64,000 nt of DNA from Variovorax paradoxus EPS (GTDB lineage: Bacteria; Pseudomonadota; Gammaproteobacteria; Burkholderiales; Burkholderiaceae_C), in assembly GCF_000184745.1 (NCBI RefSeq), contig NC_014931.1, forward strand, positions 2,666,001-2,730,000, read 5' to 3'. The position numbers and the translations under genes are program-made. Below, in pieces: positions 43,665 to 54,076 of the stretch (position 1 is its first letter; each line of letters starts with the position of its first letter). A model generated the notes under the pieces. The model saw only the letters and a program-made list of their open reading frames with translations, ran no database searches and was not told the origin of the DNA.

Positions 43665-44732
43665 ATGACTTCCACAGCGTTGCGCGCCGGCCTCGTCGGC
43701 TACGGTTTCGCCGGCCAGACCTTCCATGCACCCGTGCTTTCGGCCGTTCCGGGGCTCGAACTGGTGGCCGTGGCGAGTTCGCAGCCGCACAAGGTCCACG
43801 CGGACTGGCCCGGCGTGGCCGTGGTGCCGGACGTGGCGGTGCTCGTGGCCCGCGCGGACATCGACCTGATCGTGGTCGCCACGCCCAATGCCCAGCACAA
43901 TCCGGTTGCAAAGGCTGCGCTGGAGGCCGGCAAGCACGTGGTGGTGGACAAGCCTTTCACGCTCGATGTGGCCGAGGCGAGAGAGCTCGAATTGTTGGCT
44001 CGACGCAACAATCGCGTCCTGGCGGTCTATCAGAACCGGCGTTACGACGCCGATTACCTGACGTTGAAGGATCTTCTCGCAGGCGGCGAGTTGGGGCGGC
44101 CGGTGTACCTGGAATCGCATTTCGACCGCTTCCGGCCCGAGGTTCGCGAGCGCTGGCGAGAGCAGCCGGTGCCGGGTTCAGGCCTGTGGGTGGACCTGGG
44201 CTCGCATTTGGTGGATCAAGCCGTCCAGTTGTTCGGACGGCCCGATACGCTGCAACTCGACACGGCCGTCCTTCGCGATGGTGCGCTGGTCGAAGACTAT
44301 TTCCACGCCGTGCTGCGCTACGAAAGCGGCCCTCACGCCCCCTTGCGCGTGGTGCTGCACGCCACGACGCTCGCCGCCCATGCGGCGCCGCGCTACATCG
44401 TGCATGGCACGCGCGGCAGCTACGTGAAGCACGGTGTTGATCCGCAAGAGGATGCGCTGCGCGCCGGGCAACGACCACCAGCCGAAGGATGGGGCGCCGA
44501 TCCGCTCGATGGCGAACTCACGCTGATCGGCAGCGACGGGGCGCCTCGCTTTCGCGCCGTGCCCACGCTGGCAGGCAACTACGTCGACTACTACGCGGCG
44601 GTCCGCGACGCGATCCTTGGCACGGGGCCGAACCCGGTCCCGCCGGAGCAGGCGGTCGCGCTGATGGAACTCCTCGACATCGGTCGCCAGAGCGCAGCCG
44701 AGGGCCGCGCCATCCGCATCGAACGCCCATGA
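43665..44732 (+). CDS. Gfo/Idh/MocA-family oxidoreductase
   Basis: 355 aa. N-terminal NAD(P)-binding fold RAGLVGYGFAGQTFHAPVLSAVPGLELVAVASS, then ADIDLIVVATPNAQHNPVAKAALEAGKHVVVDKPFTLDVAEA with the E/D-K-P catalytic lysine motif (DKP here). Middle: VYQNRRYDADYLTLKDLLAGGELGRPVYLESHFDRFRPEVR and GSGLWVDLGSHLVDQAVQLFG, which is the D/H-containing loop shared by the family. It oxidises or reduces a sugar-type substrate that cannot be named. Monocistronic, divergent from rpmE2 and convergent with rho. Confidence 0.93.
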   Translation: MTSTALRAGLVGYGFAGQTFHAPVLSAVPGLELVAVASSQPHKVHADWPGVAVVPDVAVLVARADIDLIVVATPNAQHNPVAKAALEAGKHVVVDKPFTLDVAEARELELLARRNNRVLAVYQNRRYDADYLTLKDLLAGGELGRPVYLESHFDRFRPEVRERWREQPVPGSGLWVDLGSHLVDQAVQLFGRPDTLQLDTAVLRDGALVEDYFHAVLRYESGPHAPLRVVLHATTLAAHAAPRYIVHGTRGSYVKHGVDPQEDALRAGQRPPAEGWGADPLDGELTLIGSDGAPRFRAVPTLAGNYVDYYAAVRDAILGTGPNPVPPEQAVALMELLDIGRQSAAEGRAIRIERP

Positions 44733-44733
44733 A

Positions 44734-44769
44734 AAAAGCGCATTGACCGGTGAGGGTCAACGCGCTTTT
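44734..44769. terminator. bidirectional terminator between the oxidoreductase gene and rho
   Basis: AAAAGCGC-A-TTGACC, loop GGTGAG, then GGTCAA-C-GCGCTTTT: the stem is flanked by A-run and T-run on either side, so it serves both converging genes. Confidence 0.85.
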
Positions 44770-44789
44770 GCGGAGGAGCGGGATGGTGC

Positions 44790-46055
44790 TCAGCCGCCGC
44801 GACGCATCATGTCGAAGAACTCGACATTGGTCTTCGTCGCCTTCATGTTCTTCAGCATCAGCTCCATCGACTCGATCTCGTCCATGTTGTACATGAGCTG
44901 ACGAAGAATGCGGGTCTTCTGAAGGATCTCGGGGGCCAACAGCAATTCTTCGCGGCGCGTGCCGCTGCGGTTGAGTTGGATCGAAGGGAACACGCGCTTT
45001 TCGTACAGGCGGCGGTCCAGGTGGATTTCGGAGTTGCCGGTGCCCTTGAACTCTTCGAAGATCACTTCGTCCATGCGACTGCCGGTGTCGATCAGCGCGG
45101 TGCCGATGATGGTCAGCGAGCCGCCTTCTTCCACATTGCGCGCGGCGCCCAGGAAGCGCTTGGGGCGCTGCAGTGCGTTGGAGTCGACACCGCCGGTCAG
45201 CACCTTGCCCGACGAGGGCACGACGTTGTTGTAGGCGCGGGCCAGACGCGTGATCGAGTCCAGCAGGATCACCACGTCCTTCTTCAGTTCGACCAGGCGC
45301 TTGGCGCGCTCGATCACCATTTCGGCGACGTGCACGTGGCGGGCGGCAGGCTCGTCGAAGGTCGAAGCAATGACTTCGCCCTTCACGGTGCGCTGCATTT
45401 CGGTCACTTCTTCAGGGCGCTCGTCCACGAGCAGCACCATCATGTGCACGTCGGGGTAGTTGGCGCTGATCGCGTGGGCGATGTGCTGCATCATCACCGT
45501 CTTGCCGCTCTTGGGCGGCGCCACGAGCAGGGCGCGCTGGCCTTTGCCGATGGGGGCGATGATGTCGATGATGCGGCCCGTGATGTTCTCTTCGCCCTTG
45601 ACGCCATCGCGTTCCAGCTTCATCTGCTCCTTGGGGAACAGCGGCGTGAGATTCTCGAACATCACCTTGTGCTTGTTCTGCTCGGGCGGGCCGTCGTTGA
45701 CCTTGTCCAGCTTGGTCAGCGCGAAGTAGCGCTCGCCATCCTTGGGCGTGCGCACTTCACCTTCGATCATGTCGCCGGTGTGCAGGTTGAAGCGGCGCAC
45801 CTGGCTCGGCGAGATGTAGATGTCGTCGGTGCTGGCGGTGAAGCTGGTGTCGGGGCTGCGCAGGAAGCCGAAGCCGTCGGGCAGGATTTCGAGCACGCCG
45901 TCGGCGAAGACCTGTTCGCCGGCCTTTGCGCGCTTCTTGATGATCGCGAACATCAGCTCCTGCTTGCGCATGCGGCCGACGTTTTCAATCTCAAGGGCTT
46001 CGGCCTGCTTGAGGACTTCAGACACGTGGAGTGCCTTGAGTTCGTTTAAGTGCAT
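44790..46055 (-). CDS. rho: transcription termination factor Rho
   Basis: 421 aa, normal for Rho (E. coli 419). The start at ATG 46055 ([21 protein letters not shown]) has GAGGGG upstream; the longer frame is not conserved. The N-terminal RNA-binding part has [21 protein letters not shown]. The ATPase core shows [22 protein letters not shown] (Walker A), [31 protein letters not shown] (Walker B) and [33 protein letters not shown] (Q/R loops). It is a hexameric helicase that ends transcription. trxA lies upstream on the same strand with a terminator between. Confidence 0.98.
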   Translation of the reverse strand: MHLNELKALHVSEVLKQAEALEIENVGRMRKQELMFAIIKKRAKAGEQVFADGVLEILPDGFGFLRSPDTSFTASTDDIYISPSQVRRFNLHTGDMIEGEVRTPKDGERYFALTKLDKVNDGPPEQNKHKVMFENLTPLFPKEQMKLERDGVKGEENITGRIIDIIAPIGKGQRALLVAPPKSGKTVMMQHIAHAISANYPDVHMMVLLVDERPEEVTEMQRTVKGEVIASTFDEPAARHVHVAEMVIERAKRLVELKKDVVILLDSITRLARAYNNVVPSSGKVLTGGVDSNALQRPKRFLGAARNVEEGGSLTIIGTALIDTGSRMDEVIFEEFKGTGNSEIHLDRRLYEKRVFPSIQLNRSGTRREELLLAPEILQKTRILRQLMYNMDEIESMELMLKNMKATKTNVEFFDMMRRGG

Positions 46056-46189
46056 GGAATGACCCCTCGCGGGGTAATCGAAACGGAAAACGGGGGGAGG
46101 TTGAATGTGTAGCGAGAACTGCTGCACTAACCGGGGAACTCGAACCGGTTGCCTGGAAGGGCCGGTGATCTGTGGGAGATTATGACAGG

Positions 46190-46226
46190 AAAAACGCGCC
46201 GGCCAAGCGCATTGCGCGCTGGCCGG
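46190..46226 (-). terminator. intrinsic terminator of trxA
   Basis: On the minus strand, CCGGCCAGCGC pairs with GCGCTTGGCCGG (stem-loop 46226-46199), followed after CGCG by TTTTT at 46194-46190. Confidence 0.85.
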
Positions 46227-46238
46227 ATCGAATGTCGC

Positions 46239-46571
46239 TTATGCGAGTTGCTGGTCGATGAAGGCGGTGAGTTGCGCCTTGCTCATGGCGCCGACCTTGG
46301 TGGCGGCCAGTTGGCCGTCCTTGAACAGCATGAGCGTGGGGATGCCGCGGATGCCGAACTTGGCGGGGATGTCGCGGTTCTCGTCGACGTTCAGCTTGGC
46401 GATCTGCAGCTTGCCTTCGTAGGTGGCCGACACTTCGTCAAGGATCGGGGCGATCATCTTGCAGGGGCCGCACCATTCGGCCCAGTAGTCGACCAGCACC
46501 GGCTGGCTGGACTTGAGCACGTCGGCTTCGAAGGAGGAATCGGAGATGTGTTTGATCAGGTCGCTGGCCAT
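46239..46571 (-). CDS. trxA: thioredoxin
   Basis: 110 aa. The active site [10 protein letters not shown] is intact, the cis-proline is in [12 protein letters not shown], and the buried Asp is in VLVDYWAEW. It reduces protein disulfides in the cytoplasm. The gene order trxA-rho is widespread in proteobacteria. It is divergent from the addB gene. Confidence 0.98.
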   Translation of the reverse strand: MASDLIKHISDSSFEADVLKSSQPVLVDYWAEWCGPCKMIAPILDEVSATYEGKLQIAKLNVDENRDIPAKFGIRGIPTLMLFKDGQLAATKVGAMSKAQLTAFIDQQLA

Positions 46572-46728
46572 GTGATGTGTCCTTGTGCGCAGAGAGTTTC
46601 GGTGCAGCTAAAGTGCTGGTCATTGTGACAGAAACCAAGGGGCGGGGTGCCATGCGCAGCCGCTATGGCAGTGATAGCCAAAGCCCTTGCAGATCACGAC
46701 AACGCGCTCTCAAACCCCTCGATAGAAC

Positions 46729-49284
46729 ATGAACGAAGGCCACCCCGTCCACGCCTTGTGGTGCGACCCCGCCGACGGCGTCGTCGCGCGGATCGTCCGC
46801 GCGCTCGCCGAGCGCGAGCTGCATGCGGCGCGCACCGTGGTGCTGGTGCCGTATGCGCAATTGATGGGCGTGGCGCGCAGCATGTGGGCGCGTTGCGGCA
46901 GCGCCGGCTTCGTGCCGCGCTTTGAGACCACGCACAACTGGGCGCGCAGCGCGGGCGGCTTCCTGCCGACGGGCTACGACATCGCGTTCGACATGGCGCG
47001 TGACCTCATCACGGCCCAGGCGCTGCTGTCGCAGTCCGGGTTCAACAACGAGCGTTTCGCATTGGCAGGCCGCGTCGTCGAACTGGCCTACCAGCTCGCG
47101 CCCCTCGCATCGGCATCGCTGCCGGACGCGCGTGTCGGCGAATGGGCCCAGCGTGCCGCGCAGGTGGCCGAGGCGGGCAGCGAGTCGGAATGGTTCCGCA
47201 TCGAAAGCGCGCTGATCCGCATCGCCGTCGCCTGGGCCGCAACCTCGGGCTACGCAACGGACGTGCTGCTGCGCGAGAGCACGCGCAACCAGGTCGATGC
47301 ATTGATCGTGCTCGAAGGCTTCCAGACCGATCCGCTCACCCAGACGCTGTGCACCCTGTGGGGCGATCACGCGCTGCATCTCTCGCTCGTGCCCGCGAAC
47401 ACTTCCGTGGCTCCCGCAGCTTCCCATGTGGCGGCAGACCCCGAGGATGAGGCCGAGCTCGCCGCCGCCTGCGTGCTGCGTCACCTCGCCGAGGGCCGCG
47501 CGCCGGTCGCGCTGATCGCCACCGACCGCGCGCTCACGCGCCGCATCAGCGCCCAGCTCAAGGCGCAGGGCATCGTCACGCACGACGAAACCGGCTGGAA
47601 GCTCTCGACCACCCGCGCTGCCGCCACGTTGATGAGCGCGCTGCGCGCCTGTGCCCACGACGCGGCGAGCGATCAAGTTCTGGAATGGCTCAAGAGCGGT
47701 GCCGACGGCGACGCACTGGCAGTGCAGGCGCTCGAAGTGCGCCTGCGACGCGAAGGCCTGCGCGACTGGTCGGCCTGGTGCAGCCTCGTGGCCCGCAGCG
47801 AGAAGCCGAACGACGTGGCGTTGCTGCCCTACACCGAAGCCATCGAGGCGCGCCGCGCATCGATGATGAAGTCCAGACCCGTGGCCGAATGGCTGCGCGC
47901 ATTGCGCGAACTGCTCGAAGGCAGCGGGCAATGGACGCCTCTGGCCGACGACATGGCAGGCGGGAAAGTCATCGCCGCGTTGTGGCTCGATGCCGATTCG
48001 CACGGCGATGCCGACGAATTTCCCGGCGGCCGTCACACGCTCGCCGAATTCACGGCATGGGTGCGCGACGTGCTCGAAGACGCGAGCTTCGTGCCCCCCA
48101 CTGGCGACCAAGCGCCCCGGGTGATCGTGCTGCCGCTCTATCAACTGCTCGGCCGCGCATTCGGTGCCGTGGTCATTCCTGGGTGCGACGACCGCCGCCT
48201 GCCCGCATCGCCCGAGCCTCCCGGCAACTGGAGTGCCGCCCAGCGCCTCGAACTGGGCCTGCCTTCGCGCGAGACCCTCGAAGCCGCGCAGCGCTCGGCC
48301 TGGGCTGCGGCCCTGCACAACCCCTGGTGCGAACTGGTCTGGCGCCAGTCCGACGCGAGCGGCGAGCCGGTCCGACCGAGCCCGTTGGTGCAGGCATTGC
48401 AGCTCGACCACGTGCTGCAGCCCACCGTCGATCCGCGTCCTGCGCGCGACGTCACCGTGCAACCGACTGCCGTTCCCACGCCCTCGGGCGCGCTGCTGCC
48501 GCTGCAGAACATCTCGACCAGCGTCTACGAAGACCTGCGCCGCTGCCCCTATCGCTTCTTCGCGCTGCGGCAGTTGGGGCTGCGGAGCGCCGACGAGCTC
48601 GACGTGGAGGTCGACAAGCGCGACTTCGGCAACTGGCTGCACGCCGTGCTCGGTCATTTCCACGAGGCACTGATCGAAACCCCGACGCAGGATGCGCACG
48701 AGCGCGTGGCATTTATCGAAGAAGCCGCGCAACGCGCCACGCGCGAATACGGCCTTTCCGACGCCGAGTTCCTTCCTTTCGCCGCGGCATGGCCTGCGGT
48801 GCGCGACGGATATCTCGTATGGCTCGCAGGGCATGAAGTGGGTGGTGCGGTGTTTGTCGAATCCGAACCCTGGAAAGAGCAGCCGCTGGGCGGCCTGCGC
48901 CTGGTCGGTCGCCTCGATCGAGTCGACCGCACGTCCGATGGACAGGCCTTCGTGATCGACTACAAGACCGAGTCCGCGAGCGTTACCAAGGAGCGAGTGA
49001 AGGACCCGACCGAGGACACGCAGCTCGCCTTCTACGCAGCGCTGGTGGCTGACGACACCTTGCGTGCGGCCTACGTCAATGTGGGCGAGAAGTCCTCGGG
49101 CACGCAGACCGTCGAGCAACCGGCGGTGGTCGAGGCGAGAGACGCATTGGTGGCCGGCATCATGAGCGACTTCACGCGCATCGCCGAGGGCGCGGCGCTG
49201 CCCCCGTTGGGCGAGGGCGCTGTTTGCGACTACTGCGCAGCGCGCGGCCTGTGCCGCAAGGACTTCTGGGAGGTGTCGAAGTGA
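46729..49284 (+). CDS. addB: AddB-type PD-(D/E)XK exonuclease of the recombination helicase-nuclease complex
   Basis: 851 aa. The first 600 residues are an inactive helicase-like region. The C-terminal nuclease has GLRLVGRLDRVD...AFVIDYKTE, the D-x(n)-D-Y-K core of the RecB nuclease family. Cysteines are placed as in the AddB [4Fe-4S] cluster: LRRCPYRFFALRQLG before the nuclease core, and CDYCAARGLCRKDFW at the end. With AddA it processes double-strand ends for RecA loading. The stop overlaps GTG 49281 of addA, so the two are coupled. The symbol is by domain layout; sequence is divergent from Bacillus AddB. Confidence 0.87.
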   Translation: MNEGHPVHALWCDPADGVVARIVRALAERELHAARTVVLVPYAQLMGVARSMWARCGSAGFVPRFETTHNWARSAGGFLPTGYDIAFDMARDLITAQALLSQSGFNNERFALAGRVVELAYQLAPLASASLPDARVGEWAQRAAQVAEAGSESEWFRIESALIRIAVAWAATSGYATDVLLRESTRNQVDALIVLEGFQTDPLTQTLCTLWGDHALHLSLVPANTSVAPAASHVAADPEDEAELAAACVLRHLAEGRAPVALIATDRALTRRISAQLKAQGIVTHDETGWKLSTTRAAATLMSALRACAHDAASDQVLEWLKSGADGDALAVQALEVRLRREGLRDWSAWCSLVARSEKPNDVALLPYTEAIEARRASMMKSRPVAEWLRALRELLEGSGQWTPLADDMAGGKVIAALWLDADSHGDADEFPGGRHTLAEFTAWVRDVLEDASFVPPTGDQAPRVIVLPLYQLLGRAFGAVVIPGCDDRRLPASPEPPGNWSAAQRLELGLPSRETLEAAQRSAWAAALHNPWCELVWRQSDASGEPVRPSPLVQALQLDHVLQPTVDPRPARDVTVQPTAVPTPSGALLPLQNISTSVYEDLRRCPYRFFALRQLGLRSADELDVEVDKRDFGNWLHAVLGHFHEALIETPTQDAHERVAFIEEAAQRATREYGLSDAEFLPFAAAWPAVRDGYLVWLAGHEVGGAVFVESEPWKEQPLGGLRLVGRLDRVDRTSDGQAFVIDYKTESASVTKERVKDPTEDTQLAFYAALVADDTLRAAYVNVGEKSSGTQTVEQPAVVEARDALVAGIMSDFTRIAEGAALPPLGEGAVCDYCAARGLCRKDFWEVSK

Positions 49285-52200
49285 ACGGCGCAGCCTACGA
49301 ACACAACGGCCGGCACGTCACGCGCGAGGCCTTCTACACCGTCGCCTGCGATCCGCGCCGCTCGGTGGCCGTTGAAGCCTGCGCGGGCGCGGGCAAGACG
49401 TGGATGCTCGTGTCGCGCATCCTGCGCGCGCTCCTCGAGGAGGGCGACTCCGCCTGCGAGCCGCATGAAATCCTCGCGATCACTTTCACCAAGAAGGCGG
49501 CCGGCGAGATGCGCGAGCGTCTCGACCAATGGCTTGAGCAGTTCGCAGAAGAAAGCCCCGAAGAACTCGTGAAGCAGCTCGTGATGCGCGGCGTCGAACC
49601 TGCTGCCGCATTGGCTGCCGTGCCGCGACTGAAGGGTCTCTACAGGCGCCTGCTCGAAGGCGGACGCCCGGTGCAGTTCCGCACTTTTCACGCCTGGTTC
49701 GCAGGCCTGCTGCGCAACGCGCCGCTCGCAGTGCTACGCGAACTGGGCCTGCCTTCCAACTACGAACTGCTCGAAGACGATGCCGAGGCCCGCGGCCACA
49801 CCTGGCGGCCGTTCTTCGAAGCGGTCACGGCCGACAAGCTTGCACTCGCCGACTACTACGCTGTCGTCGCGACGCACGGCCGCTCGCAGACGGCAAAGGC
49901 GCTGGGCGAAGCGTTGACCAAGCGCGTCGAGTTCTCGCTGGCCGATGCTGAAAACGCCGTCCAGCACTTCAGCGCCATGTACCCGGCGCTCGAAGGGCTG
50001 GACGAGCCGACCCAGGCCCTGCGCGGCGACTCGGTCCGCCGCCGTTGGCTCGACCGCGCCGCCGCACTCGGCCGCGAGACCAACAAGACGCCGCAGAAGG
50101 CGGCCGAGGCCATCATCGACGTGTTCGGCGTCGGCGAGCCCGCAGTCGAATCGCTCTCCGCAGCGCTCGCGCACCTGAGAAAGAACTTCTTCGTCGCCAG
50201 CGAAGACCGGCTCACCAAGAATCTGCAGAAATTCCCCGCCGCGCAAGAGGCAGAAGCCGAGCTCCAGGTGCTGTGCGCCGCGCAGGCCCAGCACGCGGCA
50301 TGGCTCTACCAGCAGCGCATGACACGGCTCACGCGCCTTCTCATCGCCGCTTTCGCGGACGTCAAGCGCGCCCACGGCTGGGTCGACATGAACGACGTCG
50401 AGCAAGCCGCGCAGTTGCTGCTCGGCCAGTCGGCGCTGTCGGGCTGGGTGCAGGAACGGCTCGACGCACGCATCGCGCACCTCTTGATCGACGAGTTCCA
50501 GGACACCAATCCGCTGCAGTGGCAGGCACTCTACGGCTGGCTCAGTTCCTACACGGGCGCGGGCAGCAGCGCGCCGCGCGTGTTCATCGTGGGCGACCCG
50601 AAGCAGAGCATCTACCGCTTCCGCCGCGCCGAACCGCAAGTGTTCATTGCCGCCAAGAAGTTCGTGCGCGAAGGGCTCGATGGCGAACTGCTCAACTGCG
50701 ACCACACGCACCGCAACGCACGCGCAGTGGTCGGGCTCGTCAACCAGGCCATGCTGGCCGCACAGGATGCGGGCGAGTTCGATGGCTATCGCGCCCACAC
50801 CACCGAGCGTGGCGACGAGGGCGAGCTTCTCAAGCTGCCGGCCATCGACCGCGACGCGCTCGGCGACGCGGCGGAAGCCGCACCCGCAGATGACGGCATG
50901 CTCCACTGGCGCGATAGCCTCGTCACGCCGCGCGTGCTGCCTGAAGAACAACTGCTGCAGAAGGAATGCGAGCAGGCCGCACGTTGGGTAGCGCAGCGCA
51001 TCGCCGACGGCATACCGCCGCGGCAGATCATGGTGCTGGCGCGCCGGCGCAATCGTCTGTCCGCGATGCAGGATGCGCTGCGCCAGCGCCACATTCCCGT
51101 GCAGCAGCCCGAGAAGAACGAGCTGCACGATGCGCCCGAGGTGCAGGACATGGTCGCGCTGATCGATGCGCTCGTATCGCCCACCCACGATCTCTCGCTG
51201 GCGCGGGCGTTGAAGTCGCCGCTCTTCAACATCGACGACGAGGTGCTGGTGCAACTGGCGTTGCGGCAGCGCGCGCATTCGTCGTCGAGCTGGTTCGCGT
51301 TGATCCAGAAAGGCGAGGGTTTGCCGCCGGTGTTGGTCGAGACGGGTGTCAGCCTGAAGAAATGGCAGCGCTGGCTCGTGACCCTGCCGCCCCACGATGC
51401 CATCGACGCCATCTTTCACGACGGCGACGTGCTCGCGAAGTTCGGCGCCGCCGTGCCCGCCGCGATGCGCCAGAGCGCGCTGGCCAACCTGCGCGGGCTG
51501 ATGTCCGCATCGCTCGAGATCGAAGGCGCGCGCTTCGCCACGCCCTATGCACTGGTGCGCGCGCTGCGTGCCGGCGGCGTGCGCGCGCCGTCCGTCGCCG
51601 CGCCCGATGCGGTGCAGTTGCTGACCGTGCACGGCGCCAAGGGCCTGGAAGCCGACACCGTGCTGATGCTCGACTGCGACGCCGCCCCGCCGCGCGCGCA
51701 AACCATGGGCGTGCTGGTCGAATGGAAGGGCAGCGACAGCGCGCCGACGCGCTTCGTCTTCCTCGCGAGCGAGAAGACGCCGCCGGCCTGCGCCGCTTCG
51801 CTGCTCGAAGAAGAACAGCGCGCGCGTCATCGCGAAGAGCTCAACGGCCTCTACGTCGCGACCACGCGGGCGCGTGAGCGGCTGGTGCTGTCGTCGGTGA
51901 AGCCGGCGCGTGCCAACGAGGGCAGCTGGTGGGCCCGCCTCGAATCGGCCTGCGAGCCGACCGAGGCCGATGAGCCGCTGGTTGAGCTGCCAGTCGAGAC
52001 CGGCGTGCGCAGCTTCTCGATGAAGCAGATGCCTCCAGCGGCTGCCGCCGTCGATCAGCCTTCCGCCAAGAAGGCGGCCGACGCCACGGTCGACGCGCGC
52101 GCCGCCGCCTTCGGCCAGGCCATGCACCGGCTGCTCGAATGGGCGGTGCCGGGCGAGACGCTGCCCTCGGCCCACGTGCGCGCCGCGGCCCGCGAATTCA

Positions 52201-52541
52201 TGCTCGATCCGCAACAGGCGCGCGGCGCCGCGACACTGGCCGAACGCATCCGCGCGGGGGCGGGTGCCTGGGTGTGGGACGATCGCAGGGTCGATTGGCA
52301 TGGCAACGAAGTCACGCTGGTCCACGAAGGCGAGACCCTGCGCATCGACCGGCTGGTGCGAGAGCGCGAGACCGGTGCCTGGTGGATCCTCGACTACAAA
52401 TCCGCAGCGCGCCCCGAACGGGACGCGACGTTGATCGCACAGATGCAGCGCTACCGCGCGGCGGTGCAACATGCCTACCCTGGTGCCACGGTCCGCGTCG
52501 CGTTCCTCACCGGGCAGGGCGAACTGGTAAATCTCGAATGA
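49281..52541 (+). CDS. addA: AddA-type UvrD/RecB-like helicase-nuclease
   Basis: 1086 aa from GTG 49281, with GGAGG 11 nt upstream. Helicase motif I is VEACAGAGKTWMLVSR; motif Ia follows at LAITFTKKAAGEMRERL; motif II is LLIDEFQDTNPLQW; motif III VGDPKQSIYRFRRAE; motif V LTVHGAKGLEADTVLMLD; motif VI YVATTRARERLVLSS. The C-terminal nuclease domain has GQAMHRLLEW, LRIDRLVRER and WWILDYKSA, the PD-(D/E)XK core. It unwinds and degrades DNA ends with AddB. Ends with an ATGA overlap into the flavoprotein gene. Confidence 0.92.
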   Translation: MNGAAYEHNGRHVTREAFYTVACDPRRSVAVEACAGAGKTWMLVSRILRALLEEGDSACEPHEILAITFTKKAAGEMRERLDQWLEQFAEESPEELVKQLVMRGVEPAAALAAVPRLKGLYRRLLEGGRPVQFRTFHAWFAGLLRNAPLAVLRELGLPSNYELLEDDAEARGHTWRPFFEAVTADKLALADYYAVVATHGRSQTAKALGEALTKRVEFSLADAENAVQHFSAMYPALEGLDEPTQALRGDSVRRRWLDRAAALGRETNKTPQKAAEAIIDVFGVGEPAVESLSAALAHLRKNFFVASEDRLTKNLQKFPAAQEAEAELQVLCAAQAQHAAWLYQQRMTRLTRLLIAAFADVKRAHGWVDMNDVEQAAQLLLGQSALSGWVQERLDARIAHLLIDEFQDTNPLQWQALYGWLSSYTGAGSSAPRVFIVGDPKQSIYRFRRAEPQVFIAAKKFVREGLDGELLNCDHTHRNARAVVGLVNQAMLAAQDAGEFDGYRAHTTERGDEGELLKLPAIDRDALGDAAEAAPADDGMLHWRDSLVTPRVLPEEQLLQKECEQAARWVAQRIADGIPPRQIMVLARRRNRLSAMQDALRQRHIPVQQPEKNELHDAPEVQDMVALIDALVSPTHDLSLARALKSPLFNIDDEVLVQLALRQRAHSSSSWFALIQKGEGLPPVLVETGVSLKKWQRWLVTLPPHDAIDAIFHDGDVLAKFGAAVPAAMRQSALANLRGLMSASLEIEGARFATPYALVRALRAGGVRAPSVAAPDAVQLLTVHGAKGLEADTVLMLDCDAAPPRAQTMGVLVEWKGSDSAPTRFVFLASEKTPPACAASLLEEEQRARHREELNGLYVATTRARERLVLSSVKPARANEGSWWARLESACEPTEADEPLVELPVETGVRSFSMKQMPPAAAAVDQPSAKKAADATVDARAAAFGQAMHRLLEWAVPGETLPSAHVRAAAREFMLDPQQARGAATLAERIRAGAGAWVWDDRRVDWHGNEVTLVHEGETLRIDRLVRERETGAWWILDYKSAARPERDATLIAQMQRYRAAVQHAYPGATVRVAFLTGQGELVNLE

Positions 52542-53776
52542 CCCTTTCCCCAACCGTCGCCGTGATCGGCGGCGGACCTGCCGGCCTGATGGCGGCTGAA
52601 GTTCTTGGCGCGTCCGGCGCGCAAGTGCACGTCTACGACGCGATGCCCTCGGTAGGCCGCAAATTCCTGCTGGCCGGCCGCGGCGGACTGAACCTCACGC
52701 ATTCGGAACCCTTCGATGTGTTCATGAGCAGGTTCGGCGAGCGCCGCCCGCAGCTCGAGCCGATGCTCGCGCAGTTCGGCCCGCAGCAAGTGCGCGAATG
52801 GGCGACCGGTCTCGGCATCGAGACTTTCGTCGGCACATCAGGGCGCGTGTTTCCGACGGACATGAAGGCTGCGCCGCTGCTGCGCGCGTGGCTGCATCGG
52901 TTGCGCGCAGCGGGTGTGCAGTTTCATATGCGACATCGCTGGCTTGGCGATGCGGCGTTCGATGCGGCCGCGCTGCGGTTCGCCACGCCGGCTGGCGAGA
53001 TCTCGGTGAAGGCAGATGCCGTAGTGTTGGCGCTCGGCGGTGCGAGCTGGGCGCGGCTGGGGTCCGACGGTGCGTGGGCGCCGTGGCTGCAAGGGCGCGG
53101 CATCGATGTCGCACCGCTGCTGCCTGCCAATTGCGGCTTCGACGGGGCAGGGTGGAGCGAGCATTTTTCCAGCCGCTTTGCGGGGCAGCCTTTCAAGTCG
53201 GTGGCGATTTCATTTGCCGACAGCCAGGGTCGCAGCTTCGCGCGCAAAGGTGAGTTCGTCGCGACTGCCACAGGCATTGAGGGGAGCCTGATCTATGCGG
53301 CCTCTGCTTTGCTGCGCGACGAGATCGCCGCGCATGGCAGCGCCACGCTGTTGCTGGATCTGTTGCCTGACCGCAGCGCCGAGCAGGTGCTGGCGGCGGT
53401 GAAGCATCCGCGCGGCGCCCGGTCGCTGAGCAGCCACCTCAAGAGTCGGCTTGGGCTTGAAGGCATCAAGGCCGGTGTGCTGCACGAGGTGCTGAGCCGC
53501 GAGGCGATGCAGGACCCGGCGCAACTCGCCGCGACGATCAAGGCCGTACCGCTGAAGCTCATCGCGACCCGGCCGATCGATGAAGCGATCAGCACAGCGG
53601 GCGGCGTACGTTTCGATGCGCTCGACGCGCAGCTCATGGCGAAGCCCTTGCCGGGCGTGTTCGTGGCGGGAGAGATGCTCGATTGGGAAGCACCGACCGG
53701 CGGCTATCTGCTGACCGCATCGATGGCCAGTGGTGCGGCCGCAGCGCGCGGTGCAATCCAGAGGCTGGGCCTGTGA
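52538..53776 (+). CDS. HI0933/BaiN-like NAD(P)/FAD-dependent oxidoreductase
   Basis: 412 aa. FAD fold at VAVIGGGPAGLMAAEVLGASGAQVHVYDAMPSVGRKFLLAGRGGLNLTHSE, the latter (GRK-x4-GxGxxN-xT/N) being the signature of the HI0933 family. It ends with GVFVAGEMLDWEAPTGGYLLTASMASG, the second FAD motif. Members are often annotated as aminoacetone oxidase-like flavoproteins; real substrates are mostly unknown. Overlap with addA (52538-52541) suggests cotranscription, without an obvious functional link. Confidence 0.92.
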   Translation: MTLSPTVAVIGGGPAGLMAAEVLGASGAQVHVYDAMPSVGRKFLLAGRGGLNLTHSEPFDVFMSRFGERRPQLEPMLAQFGPQQVREWATGLGIETFVGTSGRVFPTDMKAAPLLRAWLHRLRAAGVQFHMRHRWLGDAAFDAAALRFATPAGEISVKADAVVLALGGASWARLGSDGAWAPWLQGRGIDVAPLLPANCGFDGAGWSEHFSSRFAGQPFKSVAISFADSQGRSFARKGEFVATATGIEGSLIYAASALLRDEIAAHGSATLLLDLLPDRSAEQVLAAVKHPRGARSLSSHLKSRLGLEGIKAGVLHEVLSREAMQDPAQLAATIKAVPLKLIATRPIDEAISTAGGVRFDALDAQLMAKPLPGVFVAGEMLDWEAPTGGYLLTASMASGAAAARGAIQRLGL

Positions 53777-53821
53777 AGGCCTCGCGCCCGAGGATTTTTC
53801 GCTGAGATATTTGCAAGCTGC

Positions 53822-53845
53822 GTTTCACTTCGCATGGAGTGAAAC
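53822..53845 (-). terminator. stem-loop downstream of ffs
   Basis: GTTTCACT/AGTGAAAC, 8 perfect pairs with an 8-nt loop, begins 18 nt after the 3' end of the 4.5S RNA. A U-run is lacking, so it may be a processing or weak termination site rather than a full terminator. Confidence 0.4.
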
Positions 53846-53862
53846 GAGCGGCTGAAGAAGTT

Positions 53863-53956
53863 GACGAGCCTTACCCCTGGCACTGACTACGCAGTTAGGG
53901 CTGCTTGGTTCCCCACCTGACCCGGTTGGCCACTTCACCATGCAGGGAGGCCCGTC
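53863..53956 (-). ncRNA. ffs: signal recognition particle 4.5S RNA
   Basis: 94 nt. On the minus strand it contains GGTCAGG...GGGGAACCAAGCAGCC, the conserved symmetric loop and tetraloop region that binds Ffh. The ends GACGGGCCT and AGGCTCGTC pair over 9 bp, which sets the limits. A -10 (TAGAAT, 53969-53964) stands 7 nt before the start. It forms with Ffh the particle that targets membrane proteins. It is divergent from dnaX. Confidence 0.92.
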
Positions 53957-54076
53957 AGGCTGGATTCTAACCTCGTGGGATTTGCCCCCTTCGACGAGGC
54001 GTGAATGAAAATTTCGAGCGCACCGGTCGGGAAACAAGCGTGAAGTCGCCTCCCCGCGCCTTTTAGAATGCCCGCA

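Noticed and set aside
49734..52553. 939-codon frame antisense to addA
   Set aside because: Shadow of addA; no recognisable motif and no ribosome site.
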